Below, piece after piece: positions 52,401-60,337 of a stretch of 64,000 nt of DNA. Position numbers and translations under genes: made by a program. The first letter of the stretch is position 1. Every line of letters starts with the position of its first letter. The DNA comes from Streptomyces sp. yr375. GTDB lineage: Bacteria > Actinomycetota > Actinomycetes > Streptomycetales > Streptomycetaceae. The notes beneath the pieces were generated by a model. It did not search any database. It was not told the DNA's origin and worked only from the letters and a program-made list of their open reading frames with translations. Location: positions 248,001-312,000 of the forward strand of contig NZ_FOFF01000003.1 in assembly GCF_900110755.1 (NCBI RefSeq), read 5' to 3'.

Positions 52401-52603
52401 TCGTCCGGCTCTACGAGTCCCGCGGCGGCCGGGGCGCCGGCACCCTGCGCACCAGCTTCCCGCTCGCGAGCGCCCAGGTCACCGACCTGCTGGAACGGCC
52501 GCTGGAACCGGCGACCGTCGGCGCGGACGACACCGTCGCCGTCGTCCTGCGCCCCTTCCAGATCCTGACGCTCCGTCTGGAACGCGCCGCCACCCGCCGC
52601 TAG
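49496..52603 (+). CDS. GH38 alpha-mannosidase
   Basis: 1035 residues, ATG with TGGAGA seven bases before. The N-terminal all-beta region is followed by the GH38 (beta/alpha)7 core: zinc ligands in GHAHIDSAWLWPIRET, VGGMWVESDGNLPGGEA, nucleophile Asp in WLPDSFGYNAAYPQL, and the HQFHDILPGSSI second zinc/His region. C-terminal beta-sandwich domains follow to the end. No signal peptide, so it trims imported manno-oligosaccharides in the cytoplasm. Between GH4 and GH29 genes on one strand. Confidence 0.94.
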   Translation: MHDERRRIEERVERVHNQRVKPAIYAATVPFEVEAWQAPGEPVPFAEAAAAAYEPFAMDTPWGPPWGTTWFRMRGQVPAEWAGKRVEAVIDLGFVGDWPGNQAEALVHLTDGTPLKAVNPLNQYVPIGNPVTGGETIDYLVEAASNPDILANDFAGPTPLGDVLTAGDRPLYTFRRADIAVLDEQVWHLDLDLQVLRELMVHLGEHEPRRHEIMHALDRAMDVLDLDDISGSAAAVREVLAPVLARPAHASAHTISGVGHAHIDSAWLWPIRETKRKTSRTFSNVTSLADEYDDFVFACSQAQQYEWVRDNYPQVWARIQESVKKGQWAPVGGMWVESDGNLPGGEAIARQLVHGKRFFIEHFGIETKGVWLPDSFGYNAAYPQLAKLAGNDWFLTQKISWNQTNKFPHHTFWWEGIDGTRIFTHFPPVDTYNARFSGEEMDRAVRNYSEKGAGTRSLAPFGWGDGGGGPTREIMERARRLADLEGSPKVVVEHPDAFFAKAREEYPDAPVWVGELYLELHRATYTTQARTKQGNRRSEHKLREAELWATTAALHAPGYAYPYQKLDRLWKTVLLHQFHDILPGSSIAWVHREAEAEYARVAEELEVLTAEAVAALGGGGTEGVGGTRVFNTSPFARAEVIRTAAGAPAYVEVPANGSAPLATNTADSAVTAGSPQPVTVSDRVLDNGLVRVRIAEDGTLSSVFDLRANREVLAGQGNLLRLHTDLPNYWDAWDIDKHYKNRFTDLLAPDSVTVVEDDPLLGAIRVTRSFGKGSTIIQTITLRAGSPRVDFETDIDWHEAEKILKAAFPVDIRAPHSSAEIQFGHIQRPTHTNTSWEAARFEVSGHRWVHIGEPGYGVAVINDSTYGHDVSRTVREDGGTTTTVALSLVRAPRIPDPEADQGRHRFAYALLPGASIDDAVAEGYALNLPLRVAEAAGTADAPEPVVSVDGEGVTVEAVKLADDESGDVVVRLYESRGGRGAGTLRTSFPLASAQVTDLLERPLEPATVGADDTVAVVLRPFQILTLRLERAATRR

Positions 52604-52717
52604 CAACGGCCCCCGGGGACGGGCGCGCGGCCCACACCGCACCACCCACACCGCGCGCCAGCCCCCGCGTCGAAGCGCCTCGCCCCGAAGTGCCCTGCCC
52701 TGCGGAGGAGTTCAGCC

Positions 52718-53968
52718 GTGCCCATGCAACCCTGGTTCACCGACGCCAAGTTGGGGATCTTCGTCCACTGGGGGATCTACGCCGTCGACGGCGTCCAGGA
52801 GTCCTGGTCGTTCTACGACGACATCGTGCCGCACGACCGGTACATGTCCCAGCTCGACCGCTTCACCGGCGCCCGCTACGACCCGAAGGCCTGGGCCGAC
52901 CTGTTCGCCAGGGCGGGCGCCAAGTACGCCGTCCTCACCAGCCGCCACCACGACGGCGTCGCCCTGTGGGACACCGAGTACGGCGACCTCGGTCTCGGCC
53001 GCGACTACCTCACCGGCTACGCCGACGCACTGCGCGAGAAGGACCTCAAGGTCGGCCTGTACTACTCGCACTCCGACTGGAACCACCCCGACTACGCCAC
53101 CACCCGCAAGCCGGGCCGCCCGCCGGAGCAGGAGGACAACCGCTACTCCGAGTGCTCGGCCGAGGACGAGGACCTGGTGGCCTGGGAGCGGTTCATGACC
53201 TACCGGGACGGCCAGATAAGGGAGTTGGCCTCCCGCTACCGGCCCGACCTGATGTGGTTCGACGGCGAGTGGGACCGCAGCGAGGAGCAGTGGCGCATCA
53301 CGGAACTCGCCGCGCTGATCCGCTCCTACTCCCCGGACGTCGTCTTCAACGCCCGCATGCTCAGCGAGGGCGACTACGCCACCCCCGAACAGGGCGCACC
53401 CATCGAACCCCCGGACGGGCCCTGGGAGTTGTGCCTCACCATCAACGACTCGTGGGGGTACCGGCACACGGACCACAACCACAAGTCGCTGACCCAACTG
53501 GTCCGTTACTTCACGGAGACCATCGGTGGCGGCGGCAACCTGCTGCTGGACGTCGGCCCGATGGAGGACGGCACCATCCCGCAGCCGCAGGTCGAACGCC
53601 TCGAAGGCCTGGGGGAGTGGATCCGCAAGCACGCGGCGGCCGTGTACCGGACAGTGCGGGGGCTCCCGGCCGGGCACCACTACGGGCCGAGCACCCTCTC
53701 CGCCGACCGCCGCACCCTCTACCTCACCCTGTTCGACATTCCGCGCGCCGAGATCGGCGTCCGGGGTCTGGTCACACCGGTCCGCAGGGTCACGGTGCTG
53801 GGCACCGGAACGGAACTCGCCCACCGGGTGGTCGGCGGGCTGCACGAGGCGGTCGGCGTGCTGTGGATCGACCCCCCGGCCGGCTCCGACCTCGACCCGC
53901 ACGCCACGGTGCTCGCGCTGGAACTGGACGGCGAACTGGAGCTGTACCGGGGATCGGGACGCTTCTGA
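52718..53968 (+). CDS. GH29 alpha-L-fucosidase
   Basis: 416 residues; GTG with GGAGGAG eight bases upstream. Family blocks WFTDAKLGIFVHWGIYAV, AKYAVLTSRHHDGVALWDT, GLYYSHSDWNHP and the nucleophile aspartate in DLMWFDGEWD; then GGGGNLLLDVGPMEDGTIP. No secretion signal, so it acts on imported material. With GH2, GH38 and GH4 it completes a set able to take apart a fucosylated, galactose- and mannose-containing oligosaccharide such as an N-glycan or xyloglucan-like fragment. Confidence 0.94.
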   Translation: MPMQPWFTDAKLGIFVHWGIYAVDGVQESWSFYDDIVPHDRYMSQLDRFTGARYDPKAWADLFARAGAKYAVLTSRHHDGVALWDTEYGDLGLGRDYLTGYADALREKDLKVGLYYSHSDWNHPDYATTRKPGRPPEQEDNRYSECSAEDEDLVAWERFMTYRDGQIRELASRYRPDLMWFDGEWDRSEEQWRITELAALIRSYSPDVVFNARMLSEGDYATPEQGAPIEPPDGPWELCLTINDSWGYRHTDHNHKSLTQLVRYFTETIGGGGNLLLDVGPMEDGTIPQPQVERLEGLGEWIRKHAAAVYRTVRGLPAGHHYGPSTLSADRRTLYLTLFDIPRAEIGVRGLVTPVRRVTVLGTGTELAHRVVGGLHEAVGVLWIDPPAGSDLDPHATVLALELDGELELYRGSGRF

Positions 53969-54162
53969 CGGAGTCGTGGGCCGGATGGTGGTCGACGGCA
54001 AACGTTCGGGTCGGCCGGTCGCTCCCCGTGACAGCGGCCGACCGACCCGATCCCCCGTGCATCCCTGTGCTTCCCCCGCAGGACCCCGGCGCTTCCCCCA
54101 CGCACCCCCGGTGGGGCCCTTCACCCATAAGAGTGGGCACCCCGGTTCCTGATACACCTTCG

Positions 54163-54200
54163 GAGAAAAAAAGTCCCCCGGACGGGAATCCGGGGGACTT
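54163..54200 (-). terminator. Rho-independent terminator of the ATP-grasp gene
   Basis: Perfect 12-bp stem AAGTCCCCCGGA (54171-54182) / 54189-54200 with a 6-base loop. On the minus strand it is followed by a run of seven or more U residues. It lies 18 bases after the ATP-grasp stop and also separates it from the convergent fucosidase gene. Confidence 0.88.
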
Positions 54201-54217
54201 CGCTCTCGCTTCGGTGT

Positions 54218-55399
54218 CTAGGCGGTGGCGGCGGCGGGTGCGTCCACCGCGTTCGCGGCCGTCTGCACGGAGTCGGCGGAGTCCGCGGAGTCGGCAGGCA
54301 CCGGCGTGGCGGTGGGCGGCAGCAGCGGCTCGGTGTCCTCGATCCGCTGGTGCGGCAGCGACACCGCGCGCAGCGGCCGCGGCCCCGACACCACCGTGTA
54401 GTCCTGCCCCAGGAACGGCGGCACGACCTCGCCCGGCTCCTCGCCGAGCGCCAACTGCACCGCCGCCCAAGGCGCGTTGACGCCGCACAGGGACAGTTGG
54501 TGCAGTCCGCCGGCCGGGCGGGTGTTGACGTCCATCAGGACCGGCCGGTCGCCGAACATCCGGAACTGGATGTTGGACAGGTAGTGCAGCCCGAAGCCCT
54601 CGGCGATCAGCCGCGCCGGCTCCAGCCACTGCTCGTGCAGCGTGAAGCCCCGGCGGCGGCCGTTCTTCGTGCGGCCGATGGCCATCCGCAGGATGTTGTC
54701 GGGGCCGGTGAGGCAGTCCACGGACACCTCAGGCTCCTCCAGGCGCGGCATGACCAGCCAGTCGACCTGCTCCTCGGACTGCTCCTCGGCGGCCTGCTGC
54801 AACGCCTCGACCACCATGTCCAGTTGGACGTACGCGCTGGGGAAGCCGCTGAGGTGCGAGAGCGAGAAGGGGGCGCGGGTGATCACCCGGAAGCCCACCC
54901 CGCCCGCGCCGGACGCCGGCTTGAAGCAGGCCTTGTGTCCCGCCTCCTCCAACTCCTCGACGGCGGCGACGAGTTGATCGGCCGTCCGGACCCGGTACCA
55001 CGGCGGCACGGGCACGCCGATCGCCTGCACGGCCTCGTACGCGATCACCTTGTCGTGGAAGACGGCGACGGCCTCCGGCGGCGGCGCGAGCAGCGCGGTG
55101 CCGGCCGCCTCGAAGTCGGCGCGGTGCGCGACGATCGCCGCCTGGTGCAGCCGGGGCACGAACACGTCGATGCTGCGGCGCTTGCACTGGGAGAGCGCGT
55201 ACTCGACGTACCCGGCCGGGGAGAGGCCCTGCGGCTCCAGCTCGGCGGTGTCGGCGGCGGCCAGCACGGGCGAGTCGGCGTCGCCGTGCGTGGCATGGAT
55301 CTCGACGGCGCGATCGCTGGGATTTCGGCGTAGCTGATCCGTGAAGAACACGTTCTCCGCGTACGTGCGGTTGAGCCAGACGCGTACGCGAGAGACCAT
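54218..55399 (-). CDS. ATP-grasp family protein (carboxylate-amine ligase type)
   Basis: 393 residues from the ATG beginning VSRVRVWLNRTY. Central ATP-grasp fold: HDKVIAYEAVQAIGVPVPPW, GHKACFKPASGAGGVGFRVI (ATP-binding lysines and Gly-rich loop), and the metal-binding end MFGDRPVLMDVNTRPAGGLH. These enzymes join a carboxylate to an amine or thiol through an acyl phosphate; the partners are unknown. A DSADSADS repeat marks the C-terminal tail. It stands alone with its own terminator. Confidence 0.82.
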   Translation of the reverse strand: MVSRVRVWLNRTYAENVFFTDQLRRNPSDRAVEIHATHGDADSPVLAAADTAELEPQGLSPAGYVEYALSQCKRRSIDVFVPRLHQAAIVAHRADFEAAGTALLAPPPEAVAVFHDKVIAYEAVQAIGVPVPPWYRVRTADQLVAAVEELEEAGHKACFKPASGAGGVGFRVITRAPFSLSHLSGFPSAYVQLDMVVEALQQAAEEQSEEQVDWLVMPRLEEPEVSVDCLTGPDNILRMAIGRTKNGRRRGFTLHEQWLEPARLIAEGFGLHYLSNIQFRMFGDRPVLMDVNTRPAGGLHQLSLCGVNAPWAAVQLALGEEPGEVVPPFLGQDYTVVSGPRPLRAVSLPHQRIEDTEPLLPPTATPVPADSADSADSVQTAANAVDAPAAATA

Positions 55400-55753
55400 G
55401 CGAGGCCGCCTTTCACGGTTCGCGGGCAGGGCGAAGCAGGCCCGGCCCGGGCAGGGGGAATGGTGGGTCACCAAACCGCCCTGCGTGAAGGGACGTCCAT
55501 GGCGGTGGTGTTGGGGCGATCATACGGCTTCCGAGGGGTACACCGTGCAACGCGCGTGTTACGGATTCGCCGATCCCGTTCACCTGTGGCTCGAGTTCGG
55601 ATAGAGGCGCGCTCCGGCGCAGGTGGAGTACGTGTGCAGGGCCCGGCGGGGGACGCGATTCGACCTTGTACCGCAGGCGTGAATATGTTCTCGTGGTGAC
55701 AGTTGGCGTGTTCGTGAGAAGGCGGAGTGTGGACTTGTGAGCGGGGGCGGAAG
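55400..55753. promoter_or_regulatory. Divergent promoter region (354 bases), no gene
   Basis: Spacer between the ATP-grasp and phosphoesterase genes. Coding bias drops and the last 150 bases are relatively A/T-rich (for example around 55680-55700, GTGAATATGTTCTC), as expected for promoters in both directions. I see no conserved small ORF or RNA. Confidence 0.5.
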
Positions 55754-56614
55754 GTGACGTCGACAGCCGGTGGCGCCGGACAATTGCTGGCCATCAGCGA
55801 TCTGCACATCGGCTACGCGGAGAACCGCGCCCTGGTCGAGGCCATGGCCCCGGAGTCGGACGAGGACTGGCTACTGGTCGCCGGTGACGTCTCGGAGAAC
55901 GTGGCGGACATCCGCTGGGCGCTGAAGACCCTCGCGAGCCGCTTCGCCAAGGTGGTCTGGGCCCCGGGCAACCACGAGCTGTGGACCCACCCGAAGGACC
56001 CGGTCACGCTGCGCGGGGTCGCCCGCTACGAGCACCTCGTCGAGGTCTGCCGCGACCTGGGCGTGACGACCCCCGAGGACCCCTACCCGGTGTGGGAGGG
56101 CCCCGGCGGCCCGGTCGCCGTCGCACCGCTGTTCCTGCTGTACGACTACTCGTTCCTCCCGGAGGGTTGCACGACCAAGGCGGAGGGGCTGGCCTACGCG
56201 GAGAGCACCGGCATCGTCTGCAACGACGAGTACCTGCTGCACCCCGACCCGTACCCGAGCCGCGAGGCCTGGTGCCGGGCGCGTGTCGCCGAGACCGAGC
56301 GGCGGCTCGCCGAGATCCCCGACGACCTGCCGATCGTCCCCGTCAACCACTACCCCCTGCACCGGCACCCGATGGACGTCCTGTGGTATCCCGAGTTCGC
56401 CATGTGGTGCGGCACCGGGCTGACCGCGGACTGGCACCGCCGGTTCCGGATCGAGACCATGGTCTACGGCCACCTCCACATTCCGCGGACCACCTGGCAC
56501 GAGGGCGTCCGCTTCGAGGAGGTGTCGGTGGGCTACCCCCGCGAATGGTCCAAGCGGCCGGAGCCCCCGGGCCGGCTGCGGCGCATCCTGCCCGGAGAGG
56601 CCGAGGCCGAGTGA
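55754..56614 (+). CDS. Metallophosphoesterase (calcineurin-like), PPTase partner
   Basis: 286 residues from a GTG with a GGGGG site six bases before; an in-frame GTG 27 bases earlier is possible. Two-metal motifs: AISDLHIG, LLVAGDVSENV, APGNHELW, VPVNHYPLH and VYGHLHI. Its stop overlaps the PPTase start (GTGA), so the two are made together. That pairing is common in Streptomyces and suggests a role near carrier-protein or coenzyme A metabolism, perhaps removing phosphopantetheine or a related phosphate. That role is inference. Confidence 0.88.
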   Translation: MTSTAGGAGQLLAISDLHIGYAENRALVEAMAPESDEDWLLVAGDVSENVADIRWALKTLASRFAKVVWAPGNHELWTHPKDPVTLRGVARYEHLVEVCRDLGVTTPEDPYPVWEGPGGPVAVAPLFLLYDYSFLPEGCTTKAEGLAYAESTGIVCNDEYLLHPDPYPSREAWCRARVAETERRLAEIPDDLPIVPVNHYPLHRHPMDVLWYPEFAMWCGTGLTADWHRRFRIETMVYGHLHIPRTTWHEGVRFEEVSVGYPREWSKRPEPPGRLRRILPGEAEAE

Positions 56615-57303
56615 TCGAGGAACTGTTGCCGGCGTCGGTGGTTGCGGTGGAGGCCTTCGGCGAGGAGGGCGTCCGCGAGTTCGGGGACGCGCCGCTGTAC
56701 CCGGCGGAGGAGGCGCTCGTGGCGCGCGCGGTCGAGAAGCGCCGCCGCGAGTTCACCGTCGTACGGGCCTGCGCGCGGCGCGCCATGGAGAAGCTCGGCG
56801 TGCCCCCGCAGCCGCTGCTGCCGGGCGAGCGCGGCGCGCCGCAGTGGCCGGAGGGGCTGACGGGCAGCATGACCCACTGCGCGGGCTACTGCGGCGCGGC
56901 CCTGGTCCGGTCCGGTGACCTGGCCTCCGTCGGCATCGACGCCGAACCGCACGAGCCGCTGCCCGAGGGCGTCCTGTCCGCCGTCGCCCTGCCCGCGGAG
57001 GCGGAGCGGCTCGGCCGGCTGACCGCGGACCGTCCCGAAGTGCACTGGGACCGGCTGCTGTTCAGCGCCAAGGAGTCCGTCTACAAGGCGTGGTTCCCCC
57101 TGACCCGCAAGTGGCTGGACTTCAGCGAGGCCGACATAGACCTCGTCGCCGACGGCCCCGCCGGGCAGGCGCAGGGCGCCTTCCGGGCCCGGCTGCTCGT
57201 GCCCGGACCGGTCGTCGGAGACCGGCGGCTCGGGCACTTCGACGGCCGCTGGACCGTACGCCGAGGGCTGGTGGCCACGGCGATCACGGTCCAGCACATC
57301 TGA
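56611..57303 (+). CDS. Sfp-type 4'-phosphopantetheinyl transferase
   Basis: 230 residues. EntD/Sfp group features: RREFTVVRACARRAMEKLG near residue 50, GAPQWPEGLTGSMTHCAGYC, the Mg-binding GIDAEPHEPLPEGV, and LLFSAKESVYKAWFPLTRKW with the catalytic Glu and Lys. Transfers phosphopantetheine from CoA to carrier proteins of polyketide or peptide synthases. The position matches, from memory, the promiscuous PPTase SCO6673 of S. coelicolor. No synthase gene is in the window, so it is a stand-alone activator. Confidence 0.94.
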   Translation: MIEELLPASVVAVEAFGEEGVREFGDAPLYPAEEALVARAVEKRRREFTVVRACARRAMEKLGVPPQPLLPGERGAPQWPEGLTGSMTHCAGYCGAALVRSGDLASVGIDAEPHEPLPEGVLSAVALPAEAERLGRLTADRPEVHWDRLLFSAKESVYKAWFPLTRKWLDFSEADIDLVADGPAGQAQGAFRARLLVPGPVVGDRRLGHFDGRWTVRRGLVATAITVQHI

Positions 57304-57333
57304 GACACCGCCCGGGCGAGGTGCCGCGCCAGG

Positions 57334-57558
57334 TCACGGGACGGGGTACCAGTGGTGCAGCAGGCGGAAGAACTCCGCCTCGTTGCCCGCCAACCCCGCC
57401 TCGGCGAGGGCCTGTTCGGCCTCGGCCAGGACGGCGGGCGTCACCAGGCACCCTTCGTGGCGCCCCTGGTCGTCGAAGGCGGCCCGCACGGTGTGCAGCA
57501 GCCGTAGGTAGGCCTGTACGGCGGTGCGCTCGCGGTCGGTCAGTACGGCTGTGGGCAT
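57334..57558 (-). CDS. Small conserved-type hypothetical protein (74 aa)
   Basis: MPTAVLTDRERTAVQAYLRL... ending in NEAEFFRLLHHWYPVP. Predicted all-helical, acidic, with an aromatic end. ATG preceded by GGGGAGAG at seven bases; the longer frame upstream has no coding bias. Convergent with the PPTase 30 bases away. No function recognised. Confidence 0.7.
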   Translation of the reverse strand: MPTAVLTDRERTAVQAYLRLLHTVRAAFDDQGRHEGCLVTPAVLAEAEQALAEAGLAGNEAEFFRLLHHWYPVP

Positions 57559-57797
57559 CGGTCGGCTCTCCCCGTGTCGGCGTCGTCTCCCCCGCGCCCC
57601 GACGGCGCGTACGCCCCCGTGCGGCGGCGCACCTCCCAGCTTGCCGCCCGCCACTGACAATCCGGCCCCGCCGCACGACGGTTCGCCCGCTTAGCGGAGG
57701 TGAAACCTGCTCGAAATCCCCCGGCGGAAACGGGTCCTACGCTGGTGGGAAGGGCGTCGGCGCACCGCCGGCGGCCGGTGACACAGGAGGCGAGCGG

Positions 57798-58829
57798 GTG
57801 GTCGACGTTCCGCAGCGGCGCCCCGCGCGCGCCGCCCGGCTGCGCCCGGTGGGCGACGGTGAGTTGGAGTTGCAGTACCGGGTCGTGCACGGTTACCGGC
57901 GCGCGTTCCGGATGGCCGGTGAGGGTCCTGCGCTGGTCCTCATCCACGGCATCGGCGACTCCTCGGCCACCTGGACCGAGCTGATCCCCGGCCTCGCCCG
58001 CACCCACACCGTCATCGCCCCCGACCTCCTCGGCCACGGGGCCTCCGACAAACCCCGCGCCGACTACTCGGTCGCCGCCTACGCCAACGGTCTGCGCGAC
58101 CTGCTCAGCACGCTCGGCGTGGAGTCGGCGACCCTGGTCGGGCACTCGCTGGGCGGGGGAGTGGCGATGCAGTTCGCCTACCAGTTCCCCGAGCGCACCG
58201 AACGGCTGATCCTGGTCAGCGCGGGCGGAGTCGGCCGCGAAGTCACCCCCGCCCTGCGGCTGGTGTCCCTGCCGGGCGCCCATCTGGCGCTGTCCGCACT
58301 CCGGTTGCCGGGAGCCCGGCTCCAAGTCGGCCTCGCCGTACGGCTGATGAAGCTGCTGGACACCGATCTCGGCCAGGACGCCCCCGACCTGCTCCACCTC
58401 GTCGACGCGCTGCCGGACGAGACCTCGCGCAACGCCTTCGTCCGCACGCTGCGCGCGGTCGTCGACGGGCGCGGTCAGGTCGTCACGATGCTCGACCGCT
58501 GCTATCTGACGGCCGGCATGCCGACGATGCTGCTGTGGGGCGACCGGGACAGCGTGGTGCCCGTACGGCACGCGTACCGCGCCCACGAGGCGATGCCGGG
58601 CAGTCGGCTGGAGATCTTCGAGGGCGCAGGCCACTTCCCGTTCCACAGCGACCCGGCCCGGTTCCGCGCCCTCGTCGAGGAGTTCACCCGCACCACGGCT
58701 CCCGCCGACTGGAGCCGCGAACACTGGCGCGCGCTCCTGCGGGAGGGCCGCCCCGGCGCGGGCCCGACGGGCCTGTCGGACGACGCGGCACGCGCCCTGC
58801 GCGACGCAGGCGAACGCAGCGCGACCTGA
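57798..58829 (+). CDS. Alpha/beta hydrolase
   Basis: 343 residues from a GTG with AGGAGG seven bases before. Classical triad: oxyanion ALVLIHGIGDSSATWTE, nucleophile Ser in LVGHSLGGGVAMQFA, Asp in LLWGDRDSVVP, His in FEGAGHFPFH. C-terminal extension of about 50 charged residues. The fold matches esterase/hydrolase/haloperoxidase-like enzymes; substrate unknown. Stands alone, divergent from the small protein. Confidence 0.9.
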   Translation: MVDVPQRRPARAARLRPVGDGELELQYRVVHGYRRAFRMAGEGPALVLIHGIGDSSATWTELIPGLARTHTVIAPDLLGHGASDKPRADYSVAAYANGLRDLLSTLGVESATLVGHSLGGGVAMQFAYQFPERTERLILVSAGGVGREVTPALRLVSLPGAHLALSALRLPGARLQVGLAVRLMKLLDTDLGQDAPDLLHLVDALPDETSRNAFVRTLRAVVDGRGQVVTMLDRCYLTAGMPTMLLWGDRDSVVPVRHAYRAHEAMPGSRLEIFEGAGHFPFHSDPARFRALVEEFTRTTAPADWSREHWRALLREGRPGAGPTGLSDDAARALRDAGERSAT

Positions 58830-58892
58830 ACTGACTTGCCCAGACCGGACCTGACTTGACCCGACCCGACGTGTCCGCCGTGAGCGTTCTGC

Positions 58893-59441
58893 TCAGCTCT
58901 GCGGCCCCAGATAGCCCAGCGACGCTTCGATCCGTCCGGCCAGTTGGTCGCGCTGCCCGCGTCCCCGGGGCGACGAACCGGCCAGCCACGTACGGCACTT
59001 GCTGGCCAGCAGCAGGCCGAAGCTCTCGGCCTGTTTCTCGTCGGCCAGGTCGAACCGGGTGCGCGCGGCGACGCTGCGGACCGTGGCCTGGAGGTCCGCC
59101 CCGTCGGTGAGTAAACGCGCCGCGACCGCCGCGCCCTCGACGTGATGGCTGCAGTGGCCCGCCTTCATGTGCCACAGCTCGTGGCCCAGGATCACCAACT
59201 GGTGCTCGGGCGCGGTGCGTTCCTCGATGACGACGAGATCCTGGTCGGCCATGTCCAGCCACAGCCCGCTGGCCGTGTCGGCCGGGAAGGCGGCCATCCG
59301 GAAGTGCACGGGGCGCCCGCGCCGTCTGCTCATCCCGGCGCACAGGGCGGTGTACAGCTCGGTCGGCGCGGCCGGGGCCGGGAGAGTCAGTTCCGTGACG
59401 AGTTCGCCGCTGAGGCGGCGCATTTCCTTGGCGATGTTCAC
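58893..59441 (-). CDS. ImmA/IrrE-like zinc peptidase domain protein
   Basis: 182 residues from a GTG with GGGGGAGAA just upstream. HExxH-type motif VILGHELWHMKAGH with a downstream acidic stretch (LADEKQAESFGLLLASK) that would supply the third ligand. This is the usual layout of ImmA/IrrE-type DUF955 proteins, which cut or switch off a partner repressor. It lies 14 bases after the XRE gene on the same strand, the standard regulator-antirepressor pair. Confidence 0.82.
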   Translation of the reverse strand: MNIAKEMRRLSGELVTELTLPAPAAPTELYTALCAGMSRRRGRPVHFRMAAFPADTASGLWLDMADQDLVVIEERTAPEHQLVILGHELWHMKAGHCSHHVEGAAVAARLLTDGADLQATVRSVAARTRFDLADEKQAESFGLLLASKCRTWLAGSSPRGRGQRDQLAGRIEASLGYLGPQS

Positions 59442-59455
59442 AGTTCTCCCCCGGA

Positions 59456-60109
59456 TCACGACTCGGGCCGCTTCACGCTCTCCAGGAGCATGTCCAGCCA
59501 CTCGGCGACCTTGTCGCGGTGCTGGTCGGTGGGCAGTTGAGCGGCCCGCCACGCGATCCCGCGCACGCCGTGGTCCTGCAGCAGCCGCTCCAGCGGGTCC
59601 GCGGCGGCCGCGGCCGCCTCCCGCGCGGCGAGCTTCTGCAGCAACTCCTGCTCGGTGTGCTGGAGAGCGCCCGCGAGCGCCTCCGGGTCCTCGGCCGTGA
59701 GGAAGCCGGCGTGCACCCGGAAGAAGCGCTGGAGGGCGTCGCAGTGCTCCATCGTGGGCCGCCGGTCGCCGTTGATGAGGGCGCCCGCCTGCTGGCGCGA
59801 CATGCCGGCGCCGTCGGCGATCTCCTGCTGGGTGTATCTGCGGCCGTTCGGCTTGAGCCGGGTACGGCGCAACAGGCCCAGACGCTGGAGAAAGCGGGCC
59901 TGCACATCGGGTTCACCGGCGGGCCGGCCGCTCAGCAGGGCCTTGACCACGGACTCCGGGACCCCTGAGGCGACGGACAGCCGCCCGGTGCCGAAGACCT
60001 CCGCGTGCGGCACGCCGAGCCGGTCGGCGAGCGTGGCGACGCGGACGACGACGGCCGACAGCAGCACCGTCGCCGTGGCGCCCGGAACCTCGAAGCCATC
60101 CTCCGACAC
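59456..60109 (-). CDS. XRE-family regulator paired with the ImmA-like peptidase
   Basis: 217 residues from the GTG preceded by AGGAGA at seven bases; the longer frame has no ribosome site. Central HTH at about residues 95-145 (YTQQEIADGAGMSRQQAGAL, then INGDRRPTMEHCDALQRFF), with HTH-like helices before it (LSVASGVPESVVKALLSG) and a helical C-terminus. The likely cleavage or interaction partner of the downstream HExxH protein. A CCACA-AC-TGTGG palindrome upstream may be its own operator. Confidence 0.82.
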   Translation of the reverse strand: MSEDGFEVPGATATVLLSAVVVRVATLADRLGVPHAEVFGTGRLSVASGVPESVVKALLSGRPAGEPDVQARFLQRLGLLRRTRLKPNGRRYTQQEIADGAGMSRQQAGALINGDRRPTMEHCDALQRFFRVHAGFLTAEDPEALAGALQHTEQELLQKLAAREAAAAAADPLERLLQDHGVRGIAWRAAQLPTDQHRDKVAEWLDMLLESVKRPES

Positions 60110-60209
60110 CGACAGGTCTCCTAGGTCTCGCACGTCCCTCACACAGGCATGGACGGTCGCCTGAACTGCGTGGAGAGTAGCCGGTCTTTCGAACTCACAT
60201 CCAGGTCTC

Positions 60210-60223
60210 GCCACAACTGTGGC
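60210..60223. promoter_or_regulatory. Palindrome in the XRE/MmyB-domain divergent promoter
   Basis: GCCACA-AC-TGTGGC, a perfect 14-base palindrome in the 228-base spacer. Candidate autoregulatory site; a TTGACA -35-like hexamer for the rightward gene lies at 60260. Confidence 0.5.
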
Positions 60224-60337
60224 CAATTTCAGCCGTCAACGAGCGCGGAATGCCACGATAGTTGACACGCCTCGCATCGGGGCAGCAGGATCGGGGCGCC
60301 GCGAGAAGGCCGCATAGGCAAGAGGGGTGACCTCCCG

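Noticed and set aside
48977..52651. 1224-codon minus-strand frame opposite the alpha-mannosidase
   Set aside because: An antisense shadow caused by G/C third-position bias; the plus-strand GH38 motifs are complete.
49678..54480. 1600-codon plus-strand frame covering GH38 and GH29 in another phase
   Set aside because: Pro/Arg-rich composition with no domains; overlaps two well supported genes.
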